Below, one piece after another: positions 1-8,661 of a stretch of DNA of 50,792 nt. Source of the DNA: Alphaproteobacteria bacterium. GTDB lineage: Bacteria; Pseudomonadota; Alphaproteobacteria; JACZXZ01. How positions within the stretch are numbered: position 1 is the stretch's first letter; every line of letters starts with the position of its first letter. The stretch covers positions 1 through 50,792 of the forward strand of contig DASPOR010000138.1 in the NCBI GenBank assembly GCA_035625915.1, written 5' to 3'. The position numbers and the translations under genes are program-made. The notes below the pieces were generated by a model that did no database searches, was not told the DNA's origin, and saw nothing but the letters and a program-made list of their open reading frames with translations.

Positions 1-1704
1 GAAGAACATCAGCTCGGTCAATCCGTCGCGAAGGTCCCGCCATGCATCGAGCGCTGCGACGATCTGGCGGGAGAGTCCTTGCTCGGCGGCCGCGAGTGGA
101 TTATCGGCCGCAACGGGCATCCGGTTCTTACGCACCCATTCGGCGGCTGCCTTGAGGGGCGACATGGTGGGGTTGGAATCGCCGAACAATTCGTATTGCA
201 ATTCGAGCGGATGCAATTTGTGCATCCAATTCGCACCCGCGGCGGGCGACATGGCGCGGATGAGTGGCTGCAGATACGTGCGATAAAGCGCCAAATTGAT
301 CTCCGACACCTTGGCAACAGCGGCGAAGCTACGTTCATCGGCGGCGTCGTTGCCACCGATTGCGCGGATATCGGCGAGGGTCCGCGCTTCGCAACTCATC
401 ACCCAATCGCCCGAGGCAAGGTCCGCACCGGGCGTATCGGCGGTCTTCTTTTCGAATTTAGCCTCGTAAAGCCCCGGGGGCAGCACATCGATGAGATCGA
501 TGTTGCTCGAGAACTCGCTGTGCTCCTTTCGCGCCACCCCGCTGGATACGAATATCCCCAAGTGGCCGATGGTCTCGTGGATTGTGTAGACGATTGTCTG
601 GCCGTGAGAGCGGATGTCGTCGACATCGTCGTAGAGATCGAGAATCCATTGGAGCGCTTGCTGAGGCGGGGTGATGTTGTCGCCCTTCGAGCAGAACACG
701 ACGATGGGCGACTGGATATTCCGCAAATCGATCGTGTAGCCCTTTGAAGTCTCGATTTCGCCAGCGACCAGCTTGTTGCCGACGAAAAGCTCGTCGACGA
801 TGAATTGGATCTCCTCTGAATTCAGTTTGACATGGCCGCCCCACCACCGTTCGAAGCCGAGATAGCGCTCGGCCTCGGTATCGACCTTCGAATAGAGGTT
901 ATATTGCTTAGTCCAATACGTGTTCGAGGGATTGAGATTCTCGAAGTTCTGAACCAGCCAGGAACCGTCGAACTTGCCGTGACCAAGGTCGCTGGTGAGT
1001 GCCGCAAGCCAGCTCCCGCCAAGAATGCCGCCGGTATATCGCATGGGATTTTTGCCGCGTACGCCAGCCCAATAGGAGAGCGGCGATCCCGCGAGAATAA
1101 TGGGCCCGAATAGCCCGGGACAGACAGCGGCAAGCATCGCAACCGCCCAACCGGCCTGGCAGTTGCCGATCACGCATGGTTTGCCGTCGGCATCGGGATG
1201 AAGGGCAATGACTTTTTCCAGGAACGCCGCTTCCGCACGCGCGATATCTTCGATCGTTTGGCCGGGCATCGGGTCGGGCAGAAAGCCGATGAAATAGCAG
1301 GGATGGCCGGCCTTGAGCGCTTCCCCGATTTCGCTGTCCGCCTTGAAGCCGCCGATGCCAGGGCCGTGACCAGCGCGTGGGTCAACGACAACGAAAGGAC
1401 GGCGCTTCGGATCTATCGAAGCTCCCGCCGGCGGAACGATACGCACAAGCATATAGTTGACCGGCCGCTCGAGCGTCCGGCCGTCCACCACAAGCTCGGC
1501 CTTGTAGTCAAGAACGTTCGGTGCCTTCATTGCAATATGTTCTCGATACTGATTGCCGCGCTGGCGCATAACGTCCCAGAACAACACAGTTCTTTGTGCC
1601 GCATCGACCATGTAGGCTGAAAACGGATTTGCGAACGGCGCGAACGCACCGAATACTGGCCGTGGTTGAACGGTCGAGCCCTGGGACTTTTCGATCGCTG
1701 ACAT
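1..1704 (-). CDS. DUF3141 PHA-synthase-like alpha/beta hydrolase, 3' end outside window
   Basis: The gene runs off the left edge, so only the first 568 residues are visible. The open frame is uninterrupted from the ATG at 1704-1702, which has a GAAAGGTG ribosome site just upstream. The protein resembles DUF3141 proteins: a PRAGHGPGIGGFK segment near residue 110 precedes a nucleophile elbow GNCQAGWA with Cys182 in the position of the catalytic Cys of PHA synthases. A later stretch (FCSKGDNITPP) looks like the region carrying the catalytic Asp. Family members are often encoded beside phosphate acyltransferase, acetate kinase and fabI, which are found here at 7701-10642. The biochemical activity of DUF3141 is not firmly established; polyester or acyl-CoA metabolism is inferred. 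A FixK/FNR-like box lies at 1818-1831 upstream. Confidence in the family is high. Confidence 0.85.
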   Translation of the reverse strand, partial: MSAIEKSQGSTVQPRPVFGAFAPFANPFSAYMVDAAQRTVLFWDVMRQRGNQYREHIAMKAPNVLDYKAELVVDGRTLERPVNYMLVRIVPPAGASIDPKRRPFVVVDPRAGHGPGIGGFKADSEIGEALKAGHPCYFIGFLPDPMPGQTIEDIARAEAAFLEKVIALHPDADGKPCVIGNCQAGWAVAMLAAVCPGLFGPIILAGSPLSYWAGVRGKNPMRYTGGILGGSWLAALTSDLGHGKFDGSWLVQNFENLNPSNTYWTKQYNLYSKVDTEAERYLGFERWWGGHVKLNSEEIQFIVDELFVGNKLVAGEIETSKGYTIDLRNIQSPIVVFCSKGDNITPPQQALQWILDLYDDVDDIRSHGQTIVYTIHETIGHLGIFVSSGVARKEHSEFSSNIDLIDVLPPGLYEAKFEKKTADTPGADLASGDWVMSCEARTLADIRAIGGNDAADERSFAAVAKVSEINLALYRTYLQPLIRAMSPAAGANWMHKLHPLELQYELFGDSNPTMSPLKAAAEWVRKNRMPVAADNPLAAAEQGLSRQIVAALDAWRDLRDGLTELMFF

Positions 1705-2129
1705 CGTGACACCTTTCGCTTATGACGCCTGATCCGCACCCGTCGCTTCGATCGACGCGGATTTTCGCTCGCTGGTAAACATTAGAATACACTAATTTGC
1801 AGTTGTCATATCGCTCTTTGACCTGTGTCAATCGTCACACAACGTTCACGCGCTAGAGCTGCTCTGCGGCCGGGCTGCGCGGCAAAGTGAGCCGTAAAAT
1901 CGACAGCCTCATAGTGCTCAGTCGCGCCGTAGGGTTTGCCAGTTGCAATGAACCGACTATAGTTTCCGTACGGGTTCCGGGTATCGTGATGCAGGACACT
2001 GTAGAGCGTTTCTAATAAAGCCGGTGCGTGCCCGTTTTGGGCGGTCGACCATTTGCCGAAGAGTGGAGTCAATGTTTTAAGTTGTGCCTTCGATGAAGCG
2101 TGGTGGGTGGGACCGGAGGGGGTCGAACC
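1705..2129. other. Intergenic region between DUF3141 gene and RND operon
   Basis: This 425-bp divergent gap holds the promoter of the DUF3141 gene on the minus strand, including the TTGAC-N4-GTCAA palindrome, and the ribosome site of the efflux operon (GGAGGGGG at about 2115-2122). A minus-strand open frame covering about 1806-2060 has protein-like composition but no recognisable family and no convincing start, so it is treated as a possible gene remnant only. Confidence 0.5.
1818..1831 (-). promoter_or_regulatory. FixK/FNR-like box upstream of DUF3141 gene
   Basis: TTGACCTGTGTCAA is a perfect palindrome with arms TTGAC and GTCAA. It fits the TTG(A/C)-N6-(T/G)CAA pattern reported for rhizobial FixK2 and resembles the FNR/Anr consensus TTGAT-N4-ATCAA. 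It lies 114-127 bp upstream of the DUF3141 start. A TATTCT hexamer at 1789-1784 (minus strand) could be the -10 element. Oxygen control is inferred from the motif alone. Confidence 0.5.
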
Positions 2130-3206
2130 ATGGCACCAAAGACCACATTGGCGATATTGTTCGCAAGCTTGGCACTCGGCGCGTGCGAACATAAGCCGAC
2201 GACAACGGCCAAACTCACCGCCGTGCACGTAACGACCGTCCACATGCAGGACTACGACCAAACTCGTGCGCTAACGGGAGAGATCGAATCCCGAATCCAA
2301 AGCGATCTCGGGTTCCGAATCGCTGGAAAGGTGATCGCGCGACCGGTCGACGTCGGCACGACCGTTAGGCAAGGAGATCTGCTTGCGCGGCTCGACGAAC
2401 AGGATCAGCAGAACGCGCTCAGCGCCGCCCAGGCCGATCTCGCTGCAGCACAAGCGGAGCTCACGCAAACCCAAGTAGAAGCACAGCGCCAGCGCGACCT
2501 GCTCGCAAAAGGGTTCACGACCAAAATCCGCTTCGACATCGCGGAAAAGAACTACCGTGCAGCACAGGCCCATATGGACTCCGCCAATGCCAGCGTCCAA
2601 ATCGCGAAGGACAACGTGTCCTATACGGAACTGAAGGCGGACCGCGACGGAACCATCGTCGCAACGGGCGCTGAGCCGGGACAAGTCGTGACAGTTGGGC
2701 AGATGATCGTGCGTCTGGCGCAACCCTCCGAAAAGGAGGCCGTCTTTCGAATCGGAGGGGCGAGGCTAAATCTGGCGCCCGAGATCAAGTCGGTCGAGAT
2801 TGCGCTCGTCGAAAACCCCGCAATCGTCACCCACGGCCAAATCCGGGAAATTTCGCCGGGAGTCGATCCGGTCACGCGAACCTACACGGTCAAGGTGGCA
2901 CTACCCGATGCACCCGACACCATGCGCCTCGGTGCCACCGTGATCGGCACCGTTAAGCTCCCACTCGAGCCGGCTGTCGATCTTCCCTCGTCGGCCCTTT
3001 TCTCAACCAAGGCGGAAACGCCTGCTGTCTGGGTCGTGGATCGTGCGACCAGCACGGTTAGCCTCAAACCTGTGACGGTGGTGCAATACGACACTGGCAC
3101 AATCGTGGTCACCGGAGGGCTCGATGTCGGCGAGCTCGTGGTTACCGGTGGTGCGATGAAGCTCAGGCCGGGCCAAAAGGTCGTCGTCAAGGACACCGGG
3201 ACATGA
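2130..3206 (+). CDS. RND efflux periplasmic adaptor subunit (membrane fusion lipoprotein) 1
   Basis: This 358-residue protein is a HlyD/AcrA-type adaptor that would link an inner-membrane RND pump to an outer-membrane channel. The ATG at 2130 is preferred over upstream starts because GGAGGGGG lies 8 nt before it and it gives a proper lipoprotein signal with lipobox LGAC, Cys19. The two half-motifs of the biotinyl-lipoyl domain are visible (LGFRIAGK with VRQGDLLARLD, and DGTIVATG with VGQMIVRLA). They flank a coiled-coil hairpin rich in Ala, Gln and Glu at about residues 95-165. A beta-barrel and membrane-proximal domain follow. Its stop overlaps the start of the next adaptor gene (ATGA). Substrate unknown. 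Confidence 0.9.
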   Translation: MAPKTTLAILFASLALGACEHKPTTTAKLTAVHVTTVHMQDYDQTRALTGEIESRIQSDLGFRIAGKVIARPVDVGTTVRQGDLLARLDEQDQQNALSAAQADLAAAQAELTQTQVEAQRQRDLLAKGFTTKIRFDIAEKNYRAAQAHMDSANASVQIAKDNVSYTELKADRDGTIVATGAEPGQVVTVGQMIVRLAQPSEKEAVFRIGGARLNLAPEIKSVEIALVENPAIVTHGQIREISPGVDPVTRTYTVKVALPDAPDTMRLGATVIGTVKLPLEPAVDLPSSALFSTKAETPAVWVVDRATSTVSLKPVTVVQYDTGTIVVTGGLDVGELVVTGGAMKLRPGQKVVVKDTGT

Positions 3207-4294
3207 GCCGTCAATCGACGAGACGGGTGCACATCGCCATGATCGCGGCCTTAGCCTTTATGACTACTGCCTGGAGCTGCGAAAAGGAGCATGTCGAGGA
3301 AGAACCGCTCATCCGACCCGTGCGCAGCATGACCATCGAGCCGCAAGCGCTTGGGGGCTTCATCGCCGTGACGGGTACGATCGAACCGCGCACGGAGGCG
3401 AATCTCGGATTTCGGATTGCCGGCAAGCTCATCGACCGGGCTGTGGATGTCGGCGACAAAATCGATCGCGACGACGTCCTTGCGCGACTGGACGATCAGG
3501 ACCAGCGCAACGCCCTGGTTACCTCGCAGTCCAAGTTGGCCGAGGCGGAGGCCGAGCAGACCCGCGCGCGGAACGCGGAGGAACGTCAGCGCGTGCTCTT
3601 GGCCCGGGGTGTGGTGGCGCAAGCCGATTATGACCTTGCCTTGCGCGCGGCGCGCACAGCCGATGCAAAAGTCGATGCCGCCAATGCCGACGTGCGGGTC
3701 GCAACCGACCGTGTGAGCTATACGACGTTGACGGCGGATCAGGACGGCGTGATCACCGCAGTCGGCCCCGATGTCGGCAAGGTCGTGCAGGCGGGTGAGA
3801 TGATCGTCCAAGTTGCACGCCCCGAGGATCGCGAAGCGGTGTTCCACGTTTCCGAGGCGATCCTGCGTAGCTCACCTGCAGATCCGGTCATCGAGGTCTC
3901 ACTCGCCGAAGCACCCGGGGTCATGGCGACCGGCCACATCCGGGAATTCTCCCCGCAAGCCGATCCCGTCACTCGCACCCATGCCATACGGGTTACCTTG
4001 GAAAATCCGCCTGAGCTGATGCGCCTTGGCGCCTCGGTGACCGGCCGGCTCAAGGCTCCAGCCGAGGCCGTCGTGGAAGTGCCGCGCTCCGCCCTTCTCG
4101 AGGAGGCGGGCAAGACCCTGATCTGGCTTGTCGACACCAAGGATAAGACTGTGCATCGGAAGGAAATCGTGGCCGGCCCACCCGGTAAGGCGGGATATGT
4201 CATTGTTTCCGAGGGCCTTGGCAAGGGCGACGTCGTTGTCACAGCGGGCATTCATAGTCTCACGGACGGGCAACGCATCTTGCTTACCCCTTGA
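3203..4294 (+). CDS. RND efflux periplasmic adaptor subunit (membrane fusion protein) 2
   Basis: This is a second adaptor of 363 residues, translationally coupled to the first through a 4-nt overlap. It has the same layout: an N-terminal membrane signal, lipoyl halves (LGFRIAGK, VDVGDKIDRDDVLARLD; later DGVITAVGPDVGKVVQAGEMIV), a coiled-coil hairpin at about residues 100-160, and a C-terminal beta-rich part. The sequence is clearly paralogous to its neighbour but far from identical. The putative lipid-attachment Cys26 sits in TAWSC, an atypical lipobox with Trp at -2, so lipidation is less certain. Two adaptors feeding one RND pump is the arrangement known from TriABC of Pseudomonas aeruginosa, where both adaptors are needed. 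Confidence 0.9.
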   Translation: MSRQSTRRVHIAMIAALAFMTTAWSCEKEHVEEEPLIRPVRSMTIEPQALGGFIAVTGTIEPRTEANLGFRIAGKLIDRAVDVGDKIDRDDVLARLDDQDQRNALVTSQSKLAEAEAEQTRARNAEERQRVLLARGVVAQADYDLALRAARTADAKVDAANADVRVATDRVSYTTLTADQDGVITAVGPDVGKVVQAGEMIVQVARPEDREAVFHVSEAILRSSPADPVIEVSLAEAPGVMATGHIREFSPQADPVTRTHAIRVTLENPPELMRLGASVTGRLKAPAEAVVEVPRSALLEEAGKTLIWLVDTKDKTVHRKEIVAGPPGKAGYVIVSEGLGKGDVVVTAGIHSLTDGQRILLTP

Positions 4295-4337
4295 TGAGCG
4301 ACGACAACAACGTTGGCGAGGGTAAGAGACAGGCGCA

Positions 4338-7300
4338 ATGACAGGATTCAACCTCTCCGAATGGGCACTGCGGCACCGGTCACTCGTCTGGTACCTGATG
4401 ATCGTCCTGCTTGTATTCGGCGCGTTCTCCTATATCAATCTCGGCCGCGAAGAGGACCCGGCTTTCGTCATCAAGACCATGGTCGTCCAGGCCCGGTGGC
4501 CGGGTGCGACCATCGATGAAACGATCAATCTCGTGACCGATCCGATCGAGAAGAAGCTGGAGGAGACCCCGTATCTCGACTACGTAAAGAGCTACACGAA
4601 ACCGGGCTCCTCCGTCGTTTATGTTTATCTTCTTGATTCAACTCCGCCCGATCTCATTCCCGATATTTGGTACCAGGTCCGTAAGAAGATAGGCGACATC
4701 CGAAGCACCCTTCCAAAGGATATCCAGGGGCCGGCGTTCAATGACGAGTTCGGCGACACGTTCGGCATAATTTACGCCTTCACCGCCGACGGATTCAGCT
4801 ATCGCCAGCTCAAGGACTACGTCGAATCCGTGCGCACGGATCTAGCCCGCATTCCGAGTGCGGGCAAGATCCAATTCATCGGCATTCAGGACGAGAAGAT
4901 CTATCTCGAGTTCCCAACGCGTCGCCTTGCCGGAATGGGTGTCGACCGCGATCAGGTCATCGCGAGCCTCCAGGCCCAAAACGCCCTTGCCCCAGCCGGC
5001 GTCATCGAGGCCGACAAGGAAAAGATCATCGTCCGCGTCAGCGGCGAGTTTTCATCGGAAGAGAGTCTTCGTGACATCAATTTGCACGCGAATGGCCGCT
5101 TTTACCGGCTCGTCGATCTGGCAGACGTCCGGCGTGGCTATACGGAGCCGCCCACGCCGATGTTCCGCTATAACGGCCAGCCCGCCATTGGCCTGGCAAT
5201 CGGCATGGCCCCTGGCGGGAACGTGCTCAAATTCGGGAAGGAAGTCGCAGAGCACATCCGGCAATTCGAAGCCGCATTGCCGGTCGGCATCGGTGTTCAT
5301 CTCGTCGCCGACCAGCCGGTGGTCGTCGAGGAGGCCGTCGCCGGGTTCATGAAAGCCCTCGAAGAAGCCGTGATAATCGTGCTCGTCGTGAGCTTCCTCA
5401 GCCTGGGTCTTCGCGCCGGGCTGGTGGTTGCGTGCTCGATTCCGCTCGTTCTGGCCATCACATTCGTCGGCATGGAGTTCGCGGGAATAGCGCTCCAGCG
5501 AATATCGTTGGGCGCTTTGATCATTGCCCTTGGGCTTTTGGTGGACGACGCCATGATCACGGTCGAGATGATGATCACCAAGCTCGAGGAGGGTTTCAAC
5601 CTGGAGAAATCCGCGACCTTCGCCTATACCTTGACTGCCTTTCCGATGCTGACGGGAACCCTCGTCACCGTCGCAGGTTTCGTGCCGGTCGGCTTTGCCC
5701 GCAGCGGTGCCGGGGAATACTGCTTCTCCATCTTCTATGTCGTTTCGTTCGCACTGATCGTTTCCTGGTTCGTCGCGGTTGTCTTCGCACCGCTTATCGG
5801 CGTCTCGATCCTGCCTCGGGAGATGAAAAAGAAACATTCCGCGGAACCTGGACGATTAGGCCGAATGTTTCGCGCGGCACTTCGATTCGCAATGCGCGCA
5901 AAATATCTGGTGATCGTCGTGACAATCGCGGCGTTCGCCGCGTCGGTGTTCGGTCTGCGTTTCGTTCAGCAGCAGTTCTTTCCAGCATCCGATCGTCCCG
6001 AATTGCTGGTCAATTTGACGTTGCCGCAGGACAGCACCATTGACGCCACGCAAGCGACCGTCGACAGGCTTGAGAAAGTGCTTTCGACGGATCAGGACAT
6101 CGCTCACTGGAGTTCCTATATCGGCCAGGGTGCGGTCCGGTTCTACCTTCCACTCGACGTGCAACTCGCGAACGACTACTTCGCCCAGCTGGTCATCGTG
6201 ACCAAGGGTCTCGAGGAGCGAGAGCGGCTACGCGCCAAGCTCGATCGTCTCCTGAACGATGAATTCTCCGACGTCAACACGCGGGTGAGCCTGCTTGAAC
6301 TCGGGCCCCCGGTCGGCTGGCCGGTTCAATACCGAATATCCGGTCCCGACATAGGCGACCTCCGCGACTATGCATACCAGCTCGCCGGCGTGATCGGATC
6401 GAGCCCCTATACCGAACTCGTCAACTACGATTGGAACGAGCCGAGCAAGGTTGTGCGCGTCGTGGTCGACCAGGACAAGGTTCGAATGCTTGGGATAAGT
6501 TCAGAGACGCTGCACGAGACGCTGCAGGCGACCGTAAGCGGAACGCCCTTTACTCAAGTGCGCGACAGCATTTATCTGATCGACGTCGTCTCTCGGGCCG
6601 GGACGGAGGAGCGCACCTCGCTCCAGACCTTGCGCAATCTTCAGGTGCCGCTTGCGGACGGGAGAACCGTACCGCTCGAACAGGTTGCCTCCTTGAGCTA
6701 TGGGCTGGAACAACCGCTCATCTGGCGCCGCAATCAATTGCCGACGATTACCGTCCTCGCCGACGTCGTACCGCCAATCCAGGCTGCCACCGTCGTCAAG
6801 CAGCTTGAGCCAAGCATCCAGAATTTGCGCAAGAGCCTCCCGCCCAGCTACACCATCGAGGTGGGCGGCGTCGTCGAGAACAGCGAAAAGGGTCTCCGCT
6901 CGATCGTCGCGGTGTTTCCGGTCATGATTTTCCTGATGTTGACAGTGTTGATGATTCAGCTTCAAAGCTTCCAGAAGCTGATTCTCGTGATGAGCGTGGC
7001 GCCGCTCGGGCTAATCGGCGTCGTGGCCGCATTGCTGCCAACGGGCACGCCGCTCGGGTTCGTGGCGATTCTCGGAGTCGTGGCACTCATCGGCATGATT
7101 GTCCGAAATTCAGTCATTCTCATCGCACAAATCGACACGCACATAGAAGAGGGCGAACCGGCATGGGACGCGGTCATCAACGCAACCTTGCATAGGGTGC
7201 GCCCGATCCTGTTGACGACCGCCGCGGCAAGCCTTGGCATGATCCCCATCGCACCCGAGGTCTTCTGGGGTCCGATGGCCTACGCGATAATCGGCGGGCT

Positions 7301-7436
7301 GCTCGTTGCCACCGTGCTGACGCTTATCTTCCTGCCAGCGCTTTATGTCGCGTGGTTTCGCACCAAGGAATCCGTCGCGACGAAGGCGCCCGAGCCCAAG
7401 GAACATGGCGCGCACGCTCCGAAGTCGGCCGAGTGA
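4338..7436 (+). CDS. RND efflux transporter permease subunit (AcrB/HAE type)
   Basis: This 1032-residue inner-membrane proton antiporter has the family's usual length: 12 membrane helices and two large periplasmic loops. The first helix (SLVWYLMIVLLVFGAFSYI) follows a short cytosolic N-terminus. The proton-relay Asp pair is present as LLVDDAMITVE (Asp403-Asp404, matching AcrB Asp407/408). At the place of AcrB Lys940 there is Arg923 (MIVRNSVILI). The AcrB-type drug substrate cannot be read from the sequence. It lies 43 nt behind the two adaptors and forms an operon with them. No TolC-like outer-membrane gene is adjacent, so the complex must use a channel encoded elsewhere. Confidence 0.93.
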   Translation: MTGFNLSEWALRHRSLVWYLMIVLLVFGAFSYINLGREEDPAFVIKTMVVQARWPGATIDETINLVTDPIEKKLEETPYLDYVKSYTKPGSSVVYVYLLDSTPPDLIPDIWYQVRKKIGDIRSTLPKDIQGPAFNDEFGDTFGIIYAFTADGFSYRQLKDYVESVRTDLARIPSAGKIQFIGIQDEKIYLEFPTRRLAGMGVDRDQVIASLQAQNALAPAGVIEADKEKIIVRVSGEFSSEESLRDINLHANGRFYRLVDLADVRRGYTEPPTPMFRYNGQPAIGLAIGMAPGGNVLKFGKEVAEHIRQFEAALPVGIGVHLVADQPVVVEEAVAGFMKALEEAVIIVLVVSFLSLGLRAGLVVACSIPLVLAITFVGMEFAGIALQRISLGALIIALGLLVDDAMITVEMMITKLEEGFNLEKSATFAYTLTAFPMLTGTLVTVAGFVPVGFARSGAGEYCFSIFYVVSFALIVSWFVAVVFAPLIGVSILPREMKKKHSAEPGRLGRMFRAALRFAMRAKYLVIVVTIAAFAASVFGLRFVQQQFFPASDRPELLVNLTLPQDSTIDATQATVDRLEKVLSTDQDIAHWSSYIGQGAVRFYLPLDVQLANDYFAQLVIVTKGLEERERLRAKLDRLLNDEFSDVNTRVSLLELGPPVGWPVQYRISGPDIGDLRDYAYQLAGVIGSSPYTELVNYDWNEPSKVVRVVVDQDKVRMLGISSETLHETLQATVSGTPFTQVRDSIYLIDVVSRAGTEERTSLQTLRNLQVPLADGRTVPLEQVASLSYGLEQPLIWRRNQLPTITVLADVVPPIQAATVVKQLEPSIQNLRKSLPPSYTIEVGGVVENSEKGLRSIVAVFPVMIFLMLTVLMIQLQSFQKLILVMSVAPLGLIGVVAALLPTGTPLGFVAILGVVALIGMIVRNSVILIAQIDTHIEEGEPAWDAVINATLHRVRPILLTTAAASLGMIPIAPEVFWGPMAYAIIGGLLVATVLTLIFLPALYVAWFRTKESVATKAPEPKEHGAHAPKSAE

Positions 7437-7700
7437 GGCCGCGCGCCGACGGTAGCAAGTGGCTGTAGATTTTGGATAGAGGACGAAATACCGGGTTGCG
7501 GCAGCCATTCATGACCTGCTACGCCCGCGCATGATGCAAATCAATGAACGATTTTGATAACGATTTATGTTTCGGCCTCCCCCCGTTGGGAAAGACGGCA
7601 CATAGCGTTGCCAAGTACGAGACATTCTAGTCAATCATGATCTCGGTTTCCGTTACGCGAATGCAAAATTACCCATTTGGCCCTGACGATAGGTGGTGCG
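7437..7700. other. Intergenic region upstream of acyltransferase operon
   Basis: This 264-bp gap contains the FNR-like box at 7531-7544 and a -10-like TATGTT at 7566-7571. With a start of transcription near 7579 the box would be centred close to -41.5, the class II activator position. A second, incomplete FNR half-site (TTGAT) occurs at 7554-7558. No RNA gene or hairpin terminator was seen. Confidence 0.4.
7531..7544 (+). promoter_or_regulatory. FNR/FixK-like box upstream of acyltransferase-kinase-fabI operon
   Basis: ATGATGCAAATCAA matches TTGAT-N4-ATCAA with a single mismatch at the first base. The site is 157 bp before the start codon at 7701, with a plausible -10 hexamer placed as for a class II FNR-activated promoter. 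Such sites are known upstream of microaerobic genes in alphaproteobacteria. Regulation by FixK/FNR here is inferred. Confidence 0.5.
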
Positions 7701-8654
7701 ATGGAAAGGATCGTGGCGAAGCGGCACGACAAATACGATCGACTAATCGCTCGCGCGAAAACACTCCGGCCGGTTCGGACGGCGGTGGCGCATCCGTGCG
7801 ATGAGTCTTCGCTGGGCGGTGCGGCGGAGGCAGCCAAAATCAGGTTGATCGAGCCGATTTTGGTTGGGCCGGCGGAGCGAATTCGGAATGTAGCAAAGAA
7901 GGAGGGTATCGAAATATCCGCCTTCCCACTGGTCGACGCACCCCACAGCCACGCCGCGGCGGAAAAGGCAGTCGAACTGGTGCGCACCGGCAAAGCGGAC
8001 GCGCTGATGAAGGGCAGCCTTCACACCGATGAACTTATGGCGGCCGTGGTTTCCCGCGAAGGCGGATTGAGGACGGCACGAAGGATCAGTCATTGTTTCA
8101 TCATGGACGTACCAGGTCATTCGGATCCGCTCATCATCACCGACGCAGCCGTGAACATCGCGCCAACCTTGGAGGAGAAAGTCGACATCGTCCAGAACGC
8201 GATCAATCTCGCGCACGACCTCGGTGCGCCGGAGGTGCGCGTGGCGATCCTGTCCGCGATGGAGACTATCAACCCGAAAGTTCAGTCGACCCTGGAGGCG
8301 GCGGCACTTTGCAAAATGGCCGATCGCGGCCAGATCACCGGCGGTATCCTTGACGGTCCGTTAGCGCTCGATAACGCGATCGACCCCCAGGCCGCTGAGA
8401 TAAAGAACATTAAATCGCCGGTGGCGGGGCGCGCCAATGTGCTCGTGGTTCCAGATCTTGAGGCCGGAAACATGCTCGCCAAAAGCCTTTCGTTCCTGGC
8501 GGGTGCGGACGCAGCCGGGATTGTTCTCGGCGCGCGGGTTCCGATCATCCTGACAAGCCGTGCCGACTCGCTTTTGACGCGACTGGCGTCATGCGCTGTC
8601 GCCTCCCTCATCGCGGAGGCTCGCCGCACATCCGCTGCCAAGGCAATCGCATAG
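7701..8654 (+). CDS. Phosphate acetyl/butyryltransferase family protein
   Basis: This 317-residue protein matches the catalytic PTA/PTB domain, which interconverts acyl-CoA and acyl phosphate. It lacks the long N-terminal P-loop region of enterobacterial Pta. In databases the family is often named bifunctional enoyl-CoA hydratase/phosphate acetyltransferase, although only the transferase part is present here. Recognisable segments are ALMKGSLHTDELM near residue 96, HCFIMDVPGH, the long ITDAAVNIAPTLEEKVDIVQNA-like region, and GPLALDNAI. The ATG at 7701 is preferred over an upstream TTG because AGGTGGT precedes it. It is followed after 7 nt by the kinase gene and should act as one step with it, moving acyl groups between CoA, phosphate and ATP. 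Confidence 0.9.
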   Translation: MERIVAKRHDKYDRLIARAKTLRPVRTAVAHPCDESSLGGAAEAAKIRLIEPILVGPAERIRNVAKKEGIEISAFPLVDAPHSHAAAEKAVELVRTGKADALMKGSLHTDELMAAVVSREGGLRTARRISHCFIMDVPGHSDPLIITDAAVNIAPTLEEKVDIVQNAINLAHDLGAPEVRVAILSAMETINPKVQSTLEAAALCKMADRGQITGGILDGPLALDNAIDPQAAEIKNIKSPVAGRANVLVVPDLEAGNMLAKSLSFLAGADAAGIVLGARVPIILTSRADSLLTRLASCAVASLIAEARRTSAAKAIA

Positions 8655-8661
8655 GAATCCA

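Noticed and set aside
79..1620. Plus-strand frames of 222 and 140 residues
   Set aside because: They are antisense to the DUF3141 gene, which has a clear family signature on the minus strand.
7554..7567. A second FNR-like site TTGATAACGATTTA
   Set aside because: Only the left half-site matches; the right half does not, and it overlaps the likely -10 region.
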